Shown: positions 17,742 to 26,938 of the stretch, piece by piece
Position numbering within the stretch: the first letter of the stretch is position 1
Layout of the letters: each line of letters opens with the position of its first letter
Assembly (NCBI RefSeq): GCF_000745475.1
Contig: NZ_JQJJ01000009.1
Coordinates: 930,001 to 994,000, forward strand
Direction of reading: 5' to 3'
DNA: 64,000 bases
From: Allobosea sp. UNC402CLCol
Lineage (GTDB): Bacteria > Pseudomonadota > Alphaproteobacteria > Rhizobiales > Beijerinckiaceae
Position numbers and translations under genes: made by a program
Notes under the pieces: model-generated
Told to the model about the DNA's origin: nothing
Databases searched by the model: none
Seen by the model: the letters and a program-made list of their open reading frames with translations, nothing else

Positions 17742-18773
17742 TCAGCTGCCCGCCGCGATCCGTGGATCGGCGAAGAAATAATCGGAGAGCGCCTTCGGCT
17801 GGTTCTTGATCGCGCCGACGCGCTGCAGGAACTGGCCGAGCCCGAGCGTATTCTGCGGTTCGACCTTGAAGGTCACCTGCGGGCTCTTGATGATGTCGAG
17901 CACCAGCTTTCGGTCGCCCTTGCCGCCATTGGCCTTGAGATAGATGTCGGCCGCCTGCTCGGGATGGGCGGTGACGAATTTCGCGGCCTCGTCCAGCGCG
18001 TCGAGGAAGGCGCGGTAGGTCTTCGGCGCGTCCGCGTAGAACTTCTCGGTGGCGTAGAGCACCGTCGATGAAGCTGGCCCGCCCTGCACGTCGTAGGAAT
18101 TGAGCACGATGCGGGCCTTCGGGTTCTCGGCCAGTTCCTGCTCCTGGAAGGGCGGGTTGCCGAAATGCCCGGTGATCTCGGTGCCGCCCTTGATGATCGC
18201 GGCGGCGGCTTCCGGATGCGGCAGCGCGACGCTGATCTTGTCCAGCTTCGCGAATTCGGTGTCGCCCCACAGCTTGGCCGAGGCCCATTGCAGGATGCGC
18301 GACTGCACGGACACGCCGACTGCCGGCAGAGCGATGCGGTCCTTCTCCGTGAAATCCGCGATCGTCTTCACGTTCGGATTGTTCGTGACGAGATAATAGG
18401 GAAAGTTGCCGAGCGACGCGACGCCTTTGACGTTCTGCTTGCCCTTGGTGCGATCCCAGAGCGTGAACAACGGGCCGACGCCGGCCCCGGCGATCTCGAT
18501 GCTGCCCGACAGCAGGGCATCGTTCACCGCGGCACCGCCGGAAAGCTGAACGAATTCGACCTTGATATCGACGCCGGCCGCCTTGCCGTGCTTCTCGATC
18601 AGCTTCTGCTCGGCGGCGACGTCGAGCAGCAGATAGACGACGCCGAACTGCTTGGCGATGCGCAATTGGCCTTCGGCCGCATGCGCGTTCCCCAGGGTCG
18701 CCATCGAGATCGCAAGCCCGCCAAGCGCAGCCGCTGCTTGCCTGCGCGTCCATCGGACTGGAGAATTCATCAT
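17742..18773 (-). CDS. ABC transporter substrate-binding protein, SsuA/TauA type
   Basis: A 343-residue periplasmic binding protein of the NMT1/SsuA family. The N terminus RWTRRQAAAALGGLAISMA is a Tat-like signal with cleavage near AHAAEG. The mature part begins LRIAKQFGVVYLLLDVAAEQ and has the family segments VKTIADFTEKDRIALPAVG and YAQ-like C-terminal helices. AAGG precedes the first of two adjacent ATG codons. It should bind a sulfonate, sulfonamide or related acid in the periplasm; the ligand is not predictable. It leads the leftward importer operon. Confidence 0.92.
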   Translation of the reverse strand: MMNSPVRWTRRQAAAALGGLAISMATLGNAHAAEGQLRIAKQFGVVYLLLDVAAEQKLIEKHGKAAGVDIKVEFVQLSGGAAVNDALLSGSIEIAGAGVGPLFTLWDRTKGKQNVKGVASLGNFPYYLVTNNPNVKTIADFTEKDRIALPAVGVSVQSRILQWASAKLWGDTEFAKLDKISVALPHPEAAAAIIKGGTEITGHFGNPPFQEQELAENPKARIVLNSYDVQGGPASSTVLYATEKFYADAPKTYRAFLDALDEAAKFVTAHPEQAADIYLKANGGKGDRKLVLDIIKSPQVTFKVEPQNTLGLGQFLQRVGAIKNQPKALSDYFFADPRIAAGS

Positions 18774-18851
18774 CGCGACACCTTCGGGATAGGGGTTACA
18801 TCGAGCGCGTGAGTCTGTGGCGTCGGTATATTGAGGTCAATCAAACGATAT

Positions 18852-18869
18852 TTCGAATAGTTCGAAGTA
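18852..18869. promoter_or_regulatory. TTCGAA repeat in the promoter region of the SsuA-like gene
   Basis: TTCGAATAG (18852-18860) is followed at once by TTCGAAGTA (18861-18869). The 10-mer TTCGAATAGT also occurs at 30832-30841, in front of an LLM gene in the same island. The site is about 80 bp upstream of the binding-protein start, in AT-rich DNA. Confidence 0.45.
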
Positions 18870-18985
18870 TGAGGATAGATATTCTGGTTTTATAGTTCAA
18901 TTCGGATCATAAATCTTTGAGATTGGAATTTCATCTGTCTGCGGTGGTAGCAGCACGCGGCTGCCGGGGGCAGCAGGCCAGGTCG

Positions 18986-20665
18986 CTAAAGCCTCGGCAC
19001 CGCTTCGAGCAGGCGGCGCGTATAGTCGTGTTTCGGAGCATCGAACACCTCCTCAGCCGCGCCTGTTTCGACGATCACGCCATCCTTCATCACGGCGATC
19101 CGGTCGCTCATGTGGCGGATCACGCCGAGGTCGTGGGAGATGAAAAGCATCGCCAGCCCAAGCCGGTTCTGGAGCGCGATCAGCAGATCGAGCACCTGCG
19201 CCTGCGTGGTGACATCGAGCGCGGAGACGGGCTCGTCGCAGATCAGCAGATCGGGCTCGCTGGCGAGCGCCTGGGCGATCGAGACGCGCTGCCGCTGACC
19301 TCCTGACAGCGCGGTCGGCCGCCGGTCGAGCACATCCGAAGGCAGATTGACGAGCTGGATCAGCTCCCGCACGCGCGCTGACCGTGCGGCTTTGCCGAGA
19401 TCGGTGTGCAGGAGCAGCGGCTGCTCGATGATCCGCTCCACGGCATAGCGCGGATCGAAGGAATTCAGCGGGTCCTGAACGATCGTCTGGACATGCCGGC
19501 GCAGTGGCCGGCGCTGGCGTTCGGAGAGCTGGCTCCAAGCCTGGCCACGGAAAAGCACCTCGCCTGCGTCGGGGGGGCGCAGCGCAAGCGCGACCTTGCC
19601 GATCGTGGTCTTGCCGGAGCCGGATTCCCCGACGATGCCGAGCGTCTCGCCGGGATAGACGTGGAGCGAGACGCCGTTCGCGGCATGGGTCACGCTGCGA
19701 TCCGGTCTGGTGAAGCGTACCGCGATGTCGCGCAGCGCGAGGATCGGCTGGCTGCGCTCGGGCTCCGCCTTGACCGGCCGCGCGCCGGATGTGGACAGCC
19801 AGCGTCCCCGCGTCGCCGCGCTCGGCACGGCCGACAGCAGGCGCTGCGTATAGGCATGGCGCGGTTTCCGCAGGACCTCCCGCGCCGGGCCTGTTTCGAC
19901 CAACTCGCCGTTCTGCATGACGGCGATCCGGTCGGCGAGCTGGGCTGCGACGGCCAGGTCATGCGTGATCAGCAGGATGCCGTGCCCAGCCTTCGCCAGC
20001 GCCTGGAAGACGCTGAGGATCTGCTGCTGGACGGTGACATCGAGCGCCGTGGTCGGCTCGTCGGCGATGAGCAGGCGAGGGCGTGCGGCCAGCGCCGAGG
20101 CGATGAGCGCCCGTTGCCGCAGCCCGCCCGACAGTTCGTGGGGGTATTGTGCGGCCCGGACCACCGGATCGGGAATGCCGACGCGGGCGAGCAGAGTTTC
20201 GACCTCCTTGCCGATCTCCGCGCGCGGAACCAGTCCGTGGGTCAGGAGCGGCTCGCCGACTTCCCGGCCGATCCTGCGCAGGGGATCGAGCGAGACGAGA
20301 GCGTCCTGCAGCACGAAGCCGATCTCTCGCCCCCGGATCTTCGACCATTGCCGCTCCGAGAGCTCGGTCAGCGAGCGGGCCTCGCCATCGTGGCCCGACA
20401 GGCGCAACGACCGCGCGCGCAGCTCTGCGCCAGACCCCGCCAGCCCGACGAGCGCGCGGGCGGTCACCGACTTTCCAGAGCCGGATTCGCCGACGATGGC
20501 GAGGATTTCGCCGGCGCCGATGGTGAAGGAGATGCCGCGCACGACCTCCCGTGGTCCGAGCCGGCTCGGGAAGGCGATGTGCAGATCCTCGACCTCGAGG
20601 ATGGCGGGGCGGGCGGCCGGCGCAGCCGAGACCACGTCATGCCGCCCCACGAGCTGGACGTTCAT
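18986..20665 (-). CDS. Peptide-type ABC transporter ATPase with two fused ATP-binding domains
   Basis: A 559-residue protein joining DppD-like and DppF-like ATPases. The first domain has Walker A GESGSGKSVT, signature LSGGLRQRALIASAL and Walker B LLIADEPTTALD. The second has GESGSGKTTIGK, LSGGQRQRVSIAQAL and LLICDEPVSALD, then FISHDLGVIRHMSDR. The ATG at 20665 overlaps the permease stop by 4 bp. It ends the operon binding protein-DppB-DppC-DppDF. It may also power the ATPase-less importer at 35274-38608. Confidence 0.95.
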   Translation of the reverse strand: MNVQLVGRHDVVSAAPAARPAILEVEDLHIAFPSRLGPREVVRGISFTIGAGEILAIVGESGSGKSVTARALVGLAGSGAELRARSLRLSGHDGEARSLTELSERQWSKIRGREIGFVLQDALVSLDPLRRIGREVGEPLLTHGLVPRAEIGKEVETLLARVGIPDPVVRAAQYPHELSGGLRQRALIASALAARPRLLIADEPTTALDVTVQQQILSVFQALAKAGHGILLITHDLAVAAQLADRIAVMQNGELVETGPAREVLRKPRHAYTQRLLSAVPSAATRGRWLSTSGARPVKAEPERSQPILALRDIAVRFTRPDRSVTHAANGVSLHVYPGETLGIVGESGSGKTTIGKVALALRPPDAGEVLFRGQAWSQLSERQRRPLRRHVQTIVQDPLNSFDPRYAVERIIEQPLLLHTDLGKAARSARVRELIQLVNLPSDVLDRRPTALSGGQRQRVSIAQALASEPDLLICDEPVSALDVTTQAQVLDLLIALQNRLGLAMLFISHDLGVIRHMSDRIAVMKDGVIVETGAAEEVFDAPKHDYTRRLLEAVPRL

Positions 20666-21528
20666 GGCTCGCCTCCCTGTGAGAGCAGAAGCTGCAGACG
20701 CCGCCCGAGGATGGTGATGGCGATGACCGAGATCGCAACGACGGTCGCCGGCAGGAAGCTGATCCAGGGCGCGGTATCCAGGAAGTTGCGCCCATCGGCC
20801 AGAAGGGCTCCCCATTCCGCGGCGGGAGGCACGACGCCAAGTCCGATGAAGCTCAGGGCAGAGGCCGACAGCACGGCATTGCCGACGCCGATCGTGGCCA
20901 GGACGACGAGCGGCCGGACGGCATTCGGCACGACATGGCGGGCGATGATTGCTGGCGTGGACTCGCCGAGCGACACGGCATGCTCGACATAGCCGGATTG
21001 CCAGACGCGGAGCACCTGCGAGCGCACCAGCCGGGCATAGCCCGCGATGCTGGAAAGCCCGACAGCAAGCAGCGTGTTCGTCGGCCCCCGGCCGAGCACG
21101 GCGATGATCAACAGGGCGAGCAGGATTTCGGGGAACGCCAGCAGGATGTCGATCAGTCGCACGAGCAGGCGCTGCAGGACCGGCGGAGCCAGTCCGGCGG
21201 CTGTGCCGAGCAGCACGCCGCCGGCGCAGCCGATCAGCGTGGCGCCGATGCCGATGCCCAGGGATTGCGAGGTTCCGTAGATGACGCGCGTGAAGACGTC
21301 GCGGCCGAGCTGGTCGGCTCCGAACCAGTGGCCTGGGCCGGGCGGCAGCAAGATCGCATCGGTATCGACCGCATCGGGCGCCAGCGCCGTGAACCATTGC
21401 GGCATCGCGGCCGCGGCCAGGAGGAGCAGGACGAAGGCGAGCGGGATGATGAGCCCAGGCGCGCGCCATGGATTCCCGGCCCGGTTGCCGTTGCGGACGC
21501 GTGCGATGACGTCGAGGGCCTGGCTCAT
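20662..21528 (-). CDS. Peptide-type ABC transporter permease, DppC type
   Basis: A 288-residue permease. The DppC pattern GADQLGRDVFTRVIYGTSQSL follows the first membrane segment, and the conserved EAA loop reads YVEHAVSLGESTPAIIARHV before NAVRPLVVL. The C terminus has WGALLADGRNFLDTAPWISF and a final membrane segment. It overlaps both neighbours by 4 bp, so the whole operon is coupled. Confidence 0.94.
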   Translation of the reverse strand: MSQALDVIARVRNGNRAGNPWRAPGLIIPLAFVLLLLAAAAMPQWFTALAPDAVDTDAILLPPGPGHWFGADQLGRDVFTRVIYGTSQSLGIGIGATLIGCAGGVLLGTAAGLAPPVLQRLLVRLIDILLAFPEILLALLIIAVLGRGPTNTLLAVGLSSIAGYARLVRSQVLRVWQSGYVEHAVSLGESTPAIIARHVVPNAVRPLVVLATIGVGNAVLSASALSFIGLGVVPPAAEWGALLADGRNFLDTAPWISFLPATVVAISVIAITILGRRLQLLLSQGGEP

Positions 21529-22475
21529 CGCGGCGCCCTCCGCAGCCGCGGATCGATCAGCAAATAGAGCGCATCGACGAGGAGGTTGATGCTCACCGAG
21601 ACCAGCGCCGACAGCATCACCAGCCCGAGCAGCAAGGGCATGTCGCGGGTCTTGATCGCCTGCAGGGTGATCTGGCCGATGCCGGCTCTTCCGAACACGG
21701 TTTCCGTGAGGATCGATCCGGCCAGGACGCCGGCGAAGAGCGTGCCGGTCAATGTCGAGACCGCGAGCGCGGCATGGCGCAGGGCGTGGCGCAGGCGCAG
21801 CTGCGTCTCGCTGACGCCGCGCGTCCGTACCGTCAGGGCGAAGGGCTGAAGCAGCGCCTCTTCGAGCCCGTCACGCAGGACCTGCCCCAGCAAGGCCGCG
21901 AGCGGGAGGCTCAAAGCAGTGGCGGGCAGCACGAGCGCGGGGAGGCCCTCGCCACCGATGATCGGGAACCAGCCGAGATAGAAGCTGAAGACCGTCAGCA
22001 GCAGGAGCCCGACCCAGTAGACCGGGGTGCTCAGCACGGCGAGCTCCAGCCCGGCGAGGACGGTCCGCAAACCCTTGCGCCGCCCGGCCGTGGCGAGCGC
22101 GTTGACGAAGGCGAACCCGAGAGCCAGCGCCATCGCCGTGCCGGCGAGCTGGAGCGTCGGCCCGGCCGCCTCGCCGATGACCTCGATGACAGGTTGCCGG
22201 TATTGATAGCTGTCGCCGAAATCGCCGAGCAGGGCCTGGCCGATATAGCGCAGATATTGCACGGGCAAAGGCTGGTCGAGACCGAACTGCCGGACGAGAG
22301 CCTCGCGCTCGGCGGCGTCGACGATGTTCTCGCCCCCGGTGAGCACCGCGACGGGATCGCCCGGAATCGCCTTGACCGCAACGAAGGTGATCGTGGCCGC
22401 GCCCCAGAGCACAGCCACGATCACCCCGAGGCGCCGCAGCCCCGCGGGTAAGACGCTAGCGAGCCAGCCAGGCAT
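21525..22475 (-). CDS. Peptide-type ABC transporter permease, DppB type
   Basis: A 316-residue permease beginning LRRLGVIVAVLWGAATITFV, followed by the periplasmic IPGDPVAVLTGGE segment typical of DppB, and the EAA loop RTRGVSETQLRLRHALRHA. The ATG at 22475 gives the usual DppB N terminus; longer in-frame reading upstream is out of phase with the binding protein and not real. The start lies inside the last codons of the binding-protein gene, a 20-bp overlap. Confidence 0.93.
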   Translation of the reverse strand: MPGWLASVLPAGLRRLGVIVAVLWGAATITFVAVKAIPGDPVAVLTGGENIVDAAEREALVRQFGLDQPLPVQYLRYIGQALLGDFGDSYQYRQPVIEVIGEAAGPTLQLAGTAMALALGFAFVNALATAGRRKGLRTVLAGLELAVLSTPVYWVGLLLLTVFSFYLGWFPIIGGEGLPALVLPATALSLPLAALLGQVLRDGLEEALLQPFALTVRTRGVSETQLRLRHALRHAALAVSTLTGTLFAGVLAGSILTETVFGRAGIGQITLQAIKTRDMPLLLGLVMLSALVSVSINLLVDALYLLIDPRLRRAPR

Positions 22476-24129
22476 CGTAGAGATTCGGCTTCGCGTTCGT
22501 CGCCCAGCTGATGCCTTGCAGCTTCTTCGAGGCGCCGAGCTGATAGGCGACGACATAGAGCGGCACGGCATAGGCCTGGCCGATGATCTCGGCCTGCGCC
22601 TGGCTGTAGAGGCGCTGCCGCTCGTCGCCAGAGGCGCCGATCGCCTTGGTCAGGATCTCGTCGAGGCTCTTCACCCGCGCATTATTGGCGCCGTTCGGCG
22701 GGATATAGGCCGAATGGAAGACGGTCCGCAGGATGTCCGGCTCAGCGCGGACATAGTAGAGCGAGATGAGGTCGTAGTCGTTCGCGGCCGTCCGGGCGGT
22801 GTAGCCCCCGGCATCGACGGGGTCGAGCTGCAGATCGAAACCCGCCTTCTTGACCGAGAACTGGACCGCCTGGGCCACAGTCAGGTCCGACGCGCCCCAT
22901 GCCGCGGCGTCGTAGACGAAGCGGACGCTCAAGCGTTCGCCGCCTTTCGAGCGGATGCCATCGCCGTCCCTGACGGTCCAGCCGGCGTCATCGAGCAGTT
23001 TCGCGGCTTTCTGCGGATCGAAGCCCCAAGATTTCGCGATTGTCGGGTCGTAATACAGCGTGGAGGGGCCGAGGATGTTGTCGGCCGCCTTGAGGCTGCC
23101 GAAGAAGGCAGCCTTGACGGCGCCGGGCGCATCGATCGCGCTCTGGAAAGCCTGACGAACGCGGGCGTCGGCGAAGGGGCCCTTGCTCGTGTTCAGGAAC
23201 AGCGAGCGGTTCACGCCGGGGTTTTCGCGCGTCACCACCTGGAGGCGATTATCGGCCTGGACGGAGCGGAAATTGGCCGGCGGCACCTCGTCGATTGCCT
23301 GCACCTGTCCGCTGCTCAGCGCGCCGAGCCGAACCGAGGATTCCGGCAGATAGCGGAACACGATGGCGTCGAGATGGGCCGGGCCTTGATGTGCGGCATA
23401 GCCCGGGCCCCAGTTGTAGTCTGCGCGCTTGGTCAGCCTGCTGCCGCTGCCTTTGGTGAAGCTTTCGAGCACGAAGGGGCCGGAGCCAACGACCGTGTTG
23501 GTCGTGCTCTTCGCATCGCGCAGATAGGTCGGCGACTGGATGCCGAGGTAGGGCAGGCTCAGGCCCTGCAGCAGCGGCGCGAAGGATTGCTTGTAGGAGA
23601 TCACCACCGTCGCGGCGTCTGGCGCCGCGATCTCCGCGACCGGACCGAGCAGGGACTTGGAATAGCTCGACGTCGTCTTGGGATCGAGAATCCGGTCGAA
23701 GTTGAACTTGACCGCGGCGGCGTCGAGCGGCGTGCCGTCGCTGAAGGTCACGCCGCGGCGCAGATGGAAGGTGTAGACCGTGTTGTCGGCATTCACCTCC
23801 CAGCGTTCGGCGAGCCATGGCGTGAACCTGTTGTCCTCCGCCTGGCCGACGAGGGAATCGACGAGGTTGCGGGTGATCAGCGCCGTGATGGAGCTGCCGG
23901 TGATCGACGGGTCGATGATCGCGGTGTCGCTCGCGAGGCCGAAGGTCAGTGTTCCTCCGGCTACGGGCTTCCCGGCCGCCTGGTTGTCGGCGGCGGAGGC
24001 GGAGTAGCCGGCCGCCAGAAGGGCGATGGCTGTCACGGCCGCCCGCAGATGACGTCCGCGAGCTGGGGCAGAGCCGCGATGGTGCGGCAGCCACCCACGG
24101 TGAGGTGTGTGGAAATCGGACGGGCTCAT
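22456..24129 (-). CDS. Oligopeptide-type ABC transporter substrate-binding protein (SBP_bac_5)
   Basis: A 557-residue extracytoplasmic binding protein. A signal peptide (LRAAVTAIALLAAGYSASAA) precedes the mature GGTLTFGLASDTAIIDPSIT. Family segments LTRNLVDSLVG-like and YTFHLRRGVTFSDGTPLDAA are present. The ATG at 24129 is preferred over the one at 24135, because the AAGG box is only 1 base from the latter but 7 from the former. Together with the nearby LLM enzymes it resembles the KPN_01854-type binding proteins that travel with luciferase-like monooxygenases. The ligand is perhaps an organosulfur compound; this is inferred. Confidence 0.92.
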   Translation of the reverse strand: MSPSDFHTPHRGWLPHHRGSAPARGRHLRAAVTAIALLAAGYSASAADNQAAGKPVAGGTLTFGLASDTAIIDPSITGSSITALITRNLVDSLVGQAEDNRFTPWLAERWEVNADNTVYTFHLRRGVTFSDGTPLDAAAVKFNFDRILDPKTTSSYSKSLLGPVAEIAAPDAATVVISYKQSFAPLLQGLSLPYLGIQSPTYLRDAKSTTNTVVGSGPFVLESFTKGSGSRLTKRADYNWGPGYAAHQGPAHLDAIVFRYLPESSVRLGALSSGQVQAIDEVPPANFRSVQADNRLQVVTRENPGVNRSLFLNTSKGPFADARVRQAFQSAIDAPGAVKAAFFGSLKAADNILGPSTLYYDPTIAKSWGFDPQKAAKLLDDAGWTVRDGDGIRSKGGERLSVRFVYDAAAWGASDLTVAQAVQFSVKKAGFDLQLDPVDAGGYTARTAANDYDLISLYYVRAEPDILRTVFHSAYIPPNGANNARVKSLDEILTKAIGASGDERQRLYSQAQAEIIGQAYAVPLYVVAYQLGASKKLQGISWATNAKPNLYDAWLAR

Positions 24130-24239
24130 GGTCATGCCTTCGGATCAATGAGAGCGGCGGCGCGGGCCAGCGATGGCCGCAACCTGAAGCTCCTTGGGCG
24201 TCGGAAAATCGGTGTTCGGTCGCGCTGTGCGACGACCGG

Positions 24240-24341
24240 CTACTTGTTGCTGCGGCGGCGGGTCTCGCCGGTGCGTGTCCAGTGCAGGAATGCCGACAGG
24301 CGCAGCAGGGCGTGAGTGACGATGTTGAACGGGATGATCAT
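24240..24341 (-). CDS. Small ORF (33 codons) upstream of the peptide-type importer
   Basis: The sequence reads MIIPFNIVTHALLRLSAF, then about 15 more residues with a basic end (GETRRRSNK). GGAAGG lies 3 bases before its ATG, closer than ideal. It ends about 110 bp before the binding-protein start. A hydrophobic-basic peptide in the leader of an importer operon could be a regulatory leader peptide. No family was recognised, and coding is uncertain. Confidence 0.4.
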   Translation of the reverse strand: MIIPFNIVTHALLRLSAFLHWTRTGETRRRSNK

Positions 24342-24647
24342 GGGCCTTCCTCAAGCAAAGGAGCCCACGGCAATGCGCGTGGTGCTTTTAGCATTGGTGA
24401 CGCGGTGCAAGCTGCTCCAACAAATCCCGCGATCGCCATGATTTCAACCATGACGATGTGAGTAATCATTGTTTTCTACATGCCCTCAGTCAATCGAATG
24501 TATTTTCAAATACATGCGCCTGGGAGCAAGGATTCGCTTTCGCTGCCAGCCTGAAGGGATAATTCGCCCTTCACGGTCTGGCAGTGTGCTGGGAACGGCG
24601 CTGGGGCCCGGCCGCGTCGCCGCCAGGAAGGCGCCAGCTTCGAACTC
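24342..24647. promoter_or_regulatory. Intergenic region with an 18-bp palindrome
   Basis: About 306 bases without a convincing gene lie between the small ORF and an LLM gene whose 3' end points here. The region is AT-richer than its surroundings. At 24498-24515, ATGTATTT and AAATACAT form a perfect inverted repeat around TC. There is no GC stem or T-run, so it looks like an operator for the leftward importer operon rather than a terminator. The protein that binds it is unknown. Confidence 0.5.
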
Positions 24648-25979
24648 TTAAGACCCAGGGAAGAAGCGATTGGCCGGGCGCGGCAGGCCGAGATGGTCGC
24701 GCAGCGTGGTACCGGCATAGTCCGTCCGGAACAGCCCGCGCCGCTGCAGTTCCGGCACGACCTTGTCGACGAAATCGTCGAGCCCTTCCGGCAGGTACGG
24801 GAACATCACGTTGAAGCCGTCGCTGCCGCGTTCGACGAGCCACTGCTCCATGGCGTCTGCGATGGTCGCGGGCGTACCGACGAAGGCGAGCCCGCCATAG
24901 CCGCCGAGCCGCTGGGCGAGCTGGCGCACGGTCAGGTTCTCGTCGCGCGCCAGCGCGATGGTGCGCTCGCGCCCGCTCTTGCTGGCATTGGTGTCGGGGA
25001 TGTCGGGCAGCGGCCCGTCCGGATCGAAGCCCGAGGCATCATGGCCCAGCGCGATCGACAGCGAGGCGATGGCGCTGTCGTAATGGACGAAGGAATCGAG
25101 CAGGGCGCGCTTCTCGCGGGCTTCCTCGACGCTGTCCCCGACGACGACGAGCACGCCGGGAAGGATCTTGAGGTGATCGGGGTCGCGGCCGAACCTCGCC
25201 ATCCGCCCCTTGAGGTCGGCATAGAAGGCCTGGCCCTCGGCAAGCGTGCGGTGCGCGGCGAAGACGGCTTCCGCCGTCTCGGCTGCGAGCTGGCGACCGG
25301 CCTCCGATGCTCCCGCCTGAACGATGACCGGCCAGCCCTGCACGGGCCGGGCGATGTTGAGCGGACCGCGCACCGAGAGATGCTCGCCCTTGTGGTCGAG
25401 CACATGCATCTTGTCGGGGTCGAAATAGAGCCCGCTTTCGCGATCGCGGGTGAAGGCGTCGTCGGCGAAGGAATCCCACAGGCCGGTGACGACATCGTAG
25501 AATTCGCGTGCCCGGTCGTAACGCTCGCCATGCTCCTTGTGCTCGGTCAGGCCGAAATTGAGGGCGGCGTCGGGGTTCGAGGTGGTGACGATGTTCCAGC
25601 CGGCGCGCCCGCCGCTGATATGGTCGAGCGAGGCGAAGCGCCGGGCGATATGATAGGGCGCGTCGAAGGTGGTCGAGGCGGTGGCGACGAGGCCGATGCG
25701 CTCGGTCGCGCCGGCCAGGGCCGACAGAAGCGTGAACGGCTCGAACGACGTGACGGTATGGCTGCGCTTCAGGGCCTCGACCGGCATGTTCAGTACGGCC
25801 AGGTGGTCGGCCATGAAGAAGGCGTCGAATTTCCCCGCTTCCAGCTTCCGCGCGAACCGCTTGAGATGAGCGAAGTTGAAATTGGCGTCCGGATAGGCGC
25901 CGGGATAGCGCCAGGCGCCGGTATGGATGCTGACCGGGCGCATGACGGCGCCGAGATGGAGCTGTCGGGGCGATGGCAT
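24648..25979 (-). CDS. LLM-class monooxygenase, NtaA/SnaA/DszA type
   Basis: A 443-residue FMNH2-dependent monooxygenase of the nitrilotriacetate/dibenzothiophene-sulfone group. Family marks are KFDAFFMADHLAVLNM, FEPFTLLSALAGATERIGLV, DHISGGRAGWNIVTTSNPDA and GWPVIVQAGASEAGRQLAA. It depends on a separate flavin reductase; one is encoded at 26939. The ATG at 25979 is chosen over a TTG at 25997; neither has a good ribosome binding site, and an internal ATG at 25943 is also possible. The substrate is unknown, probably a sulfonate, sulfone or amine-acid. Confidence 0.9.
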   Translation of the reverse strand: MPSPRQLHLGAVMRPVSIHTGAWRYPGAYPDANFNFAHLKRFARKLEAGKFDAFFMADHLAVLNMPVEALKRSHTVTSFEPFTLLSALAGATERIGLVATASTTFDAPYHIARRFASLDHISGGRAGWNIVTTSNPDAALNFGLTEHKEHGERYDRAREFYDVVTGLWDSFADDAFTRDRESGLYFDPDKMHVLDHKGEHLSVRGPLNIARPVQGWPVIVQAGASEAGRQLAAETAEAVFAAHRTLAEGQAFYADLKGRMARFGRDPDHLKILPGVLVVVGDSVEEAREKRALLDSFVHYDSAIASLSIALGHDASGFDPDGPLPDIPDTNASKSGRERTIALARDENLTVRQLAQRLGGYGGLAFVGTPATIADAMEQWLVERGSDGFNVMFPYLPEGLDDFVDKVVPELQRRGLFRTDYAGTTLRDHLGLPRPANRFFPGS

Positions 25980-26180
25980 GGGAGGACCTGCTGGCAAGTC
26001 TGGGGAGGGTCTTGCTCAGCTAGGGAAGGGCAGGGCCGCGTGCCATGCCCGGCGCCCAGAAAACGATATTCCGCATCGACCGGGTGCCGTTGGAAGAAGG
26101 ACCGTCTTCGAAACCGGCCTTCGGGAGAAGGTCGCAGCCTGCGGCAGAACCCGGTCCGACGCGGACATGAACAAGCGACT

Positions 26181-26768
26181 TCAATGCAACCGGGATAGGG
26201 CGCTTGGCCGGACGGCCTGATGCTCTCGCCCGGCGCTCCGCCGCCAGAGGAGCTGGTCGAGCAGACGCAGCCCTTCGGCCCAGCTGCCATGGCCGCTGGC
26301 GACATTGATGTGCCCGGCATCGCCGAGGTCGACGAAGGCGGCGTCCCACATGTTGGCGATGATCCGCGCGCGCTCGATTGCCATGTACGGGTCGATGCGG
26401 CTGGCGACCACGATCGCAGGGAACTGGAAGGGCACGTCCGGCAACGGACCGAACGAGGCGATGCCGTGAACTTTCGAAATTCTCAGCTCGGGATCGGCCG
26501 GCGCCACCAGCAGGGCGCCGCCGATCGGCAGTTCGGGAAAGCGGGCCGCCAGATGCGCGATGAGCGTGGCGCCGAGGCTATGCCCGACCAGAACCGCACC
26601 GGGGCGTCGCAGCACATGCCGATGGAGCGCCTCGATCCAGGATTCGAGGTCCGGCTGGTGCCAGTTCTTCTGCTGGACGCGTTCGGCCTGTTCGATCTCG
26701 GCGGCCCATCGGCTCTGCCAATGTGCGGGCTCGGAATCGTGGAGGCCGGGAACGATGAGGACGGACAT
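26181..26768 (-). CDS. Small serine hydrolase, RBBP9/YdeN family
   Basis: A 195-residue alpha/beta hydrolase of the RBBP9/YdeN group. The opening VLIVPGLHDSEPAHWQSRW is diagnostic. The nucleophile is Ser64 in LVGHSLGATL, an Asp follows in VVASRIDPYM, and the His is in DAGHINVASG, so the triad is complete. GGGAG precedes the ATG at 26768 by 7 bases. The natural substrate of this family is generally unknown. It is probably transcribed alone, leftward. Confidence 0.88.
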   Translation of the reverse strand: MSVLIVPGLHDSEPAHWQSRWAAEIEQAERVQQKNWHQPDLESWIEALHRHVLRRPGAVLVGHSLGATLIAHLAARFPELPIGGALLVAPADPELRISKVHGIASFGPLPDVPFQFPAIVVASRIDPYMAIERARIIANMWDAAFVDLGDAGHINVASGHGSWAEGLRLLDQLLWRRSAGREHQAVRPSALSRLH

Positions 26769-26938
26769 GGCGCAGCTCCCTCGTGCTGCGTCGATCATCG
26801 ACCCGGTCGATGCGTTCGGTCAATGAAACGGATTGGCGAATTTGGACCGGTTTAGAGGACGGTTGCCTGCCATCTCCCCGCTTCAAGGAGGGTTATCTCG
26901 CCCGGTTCGAATGTCGCGCGCTTGCAGAAGCGGCTGAT

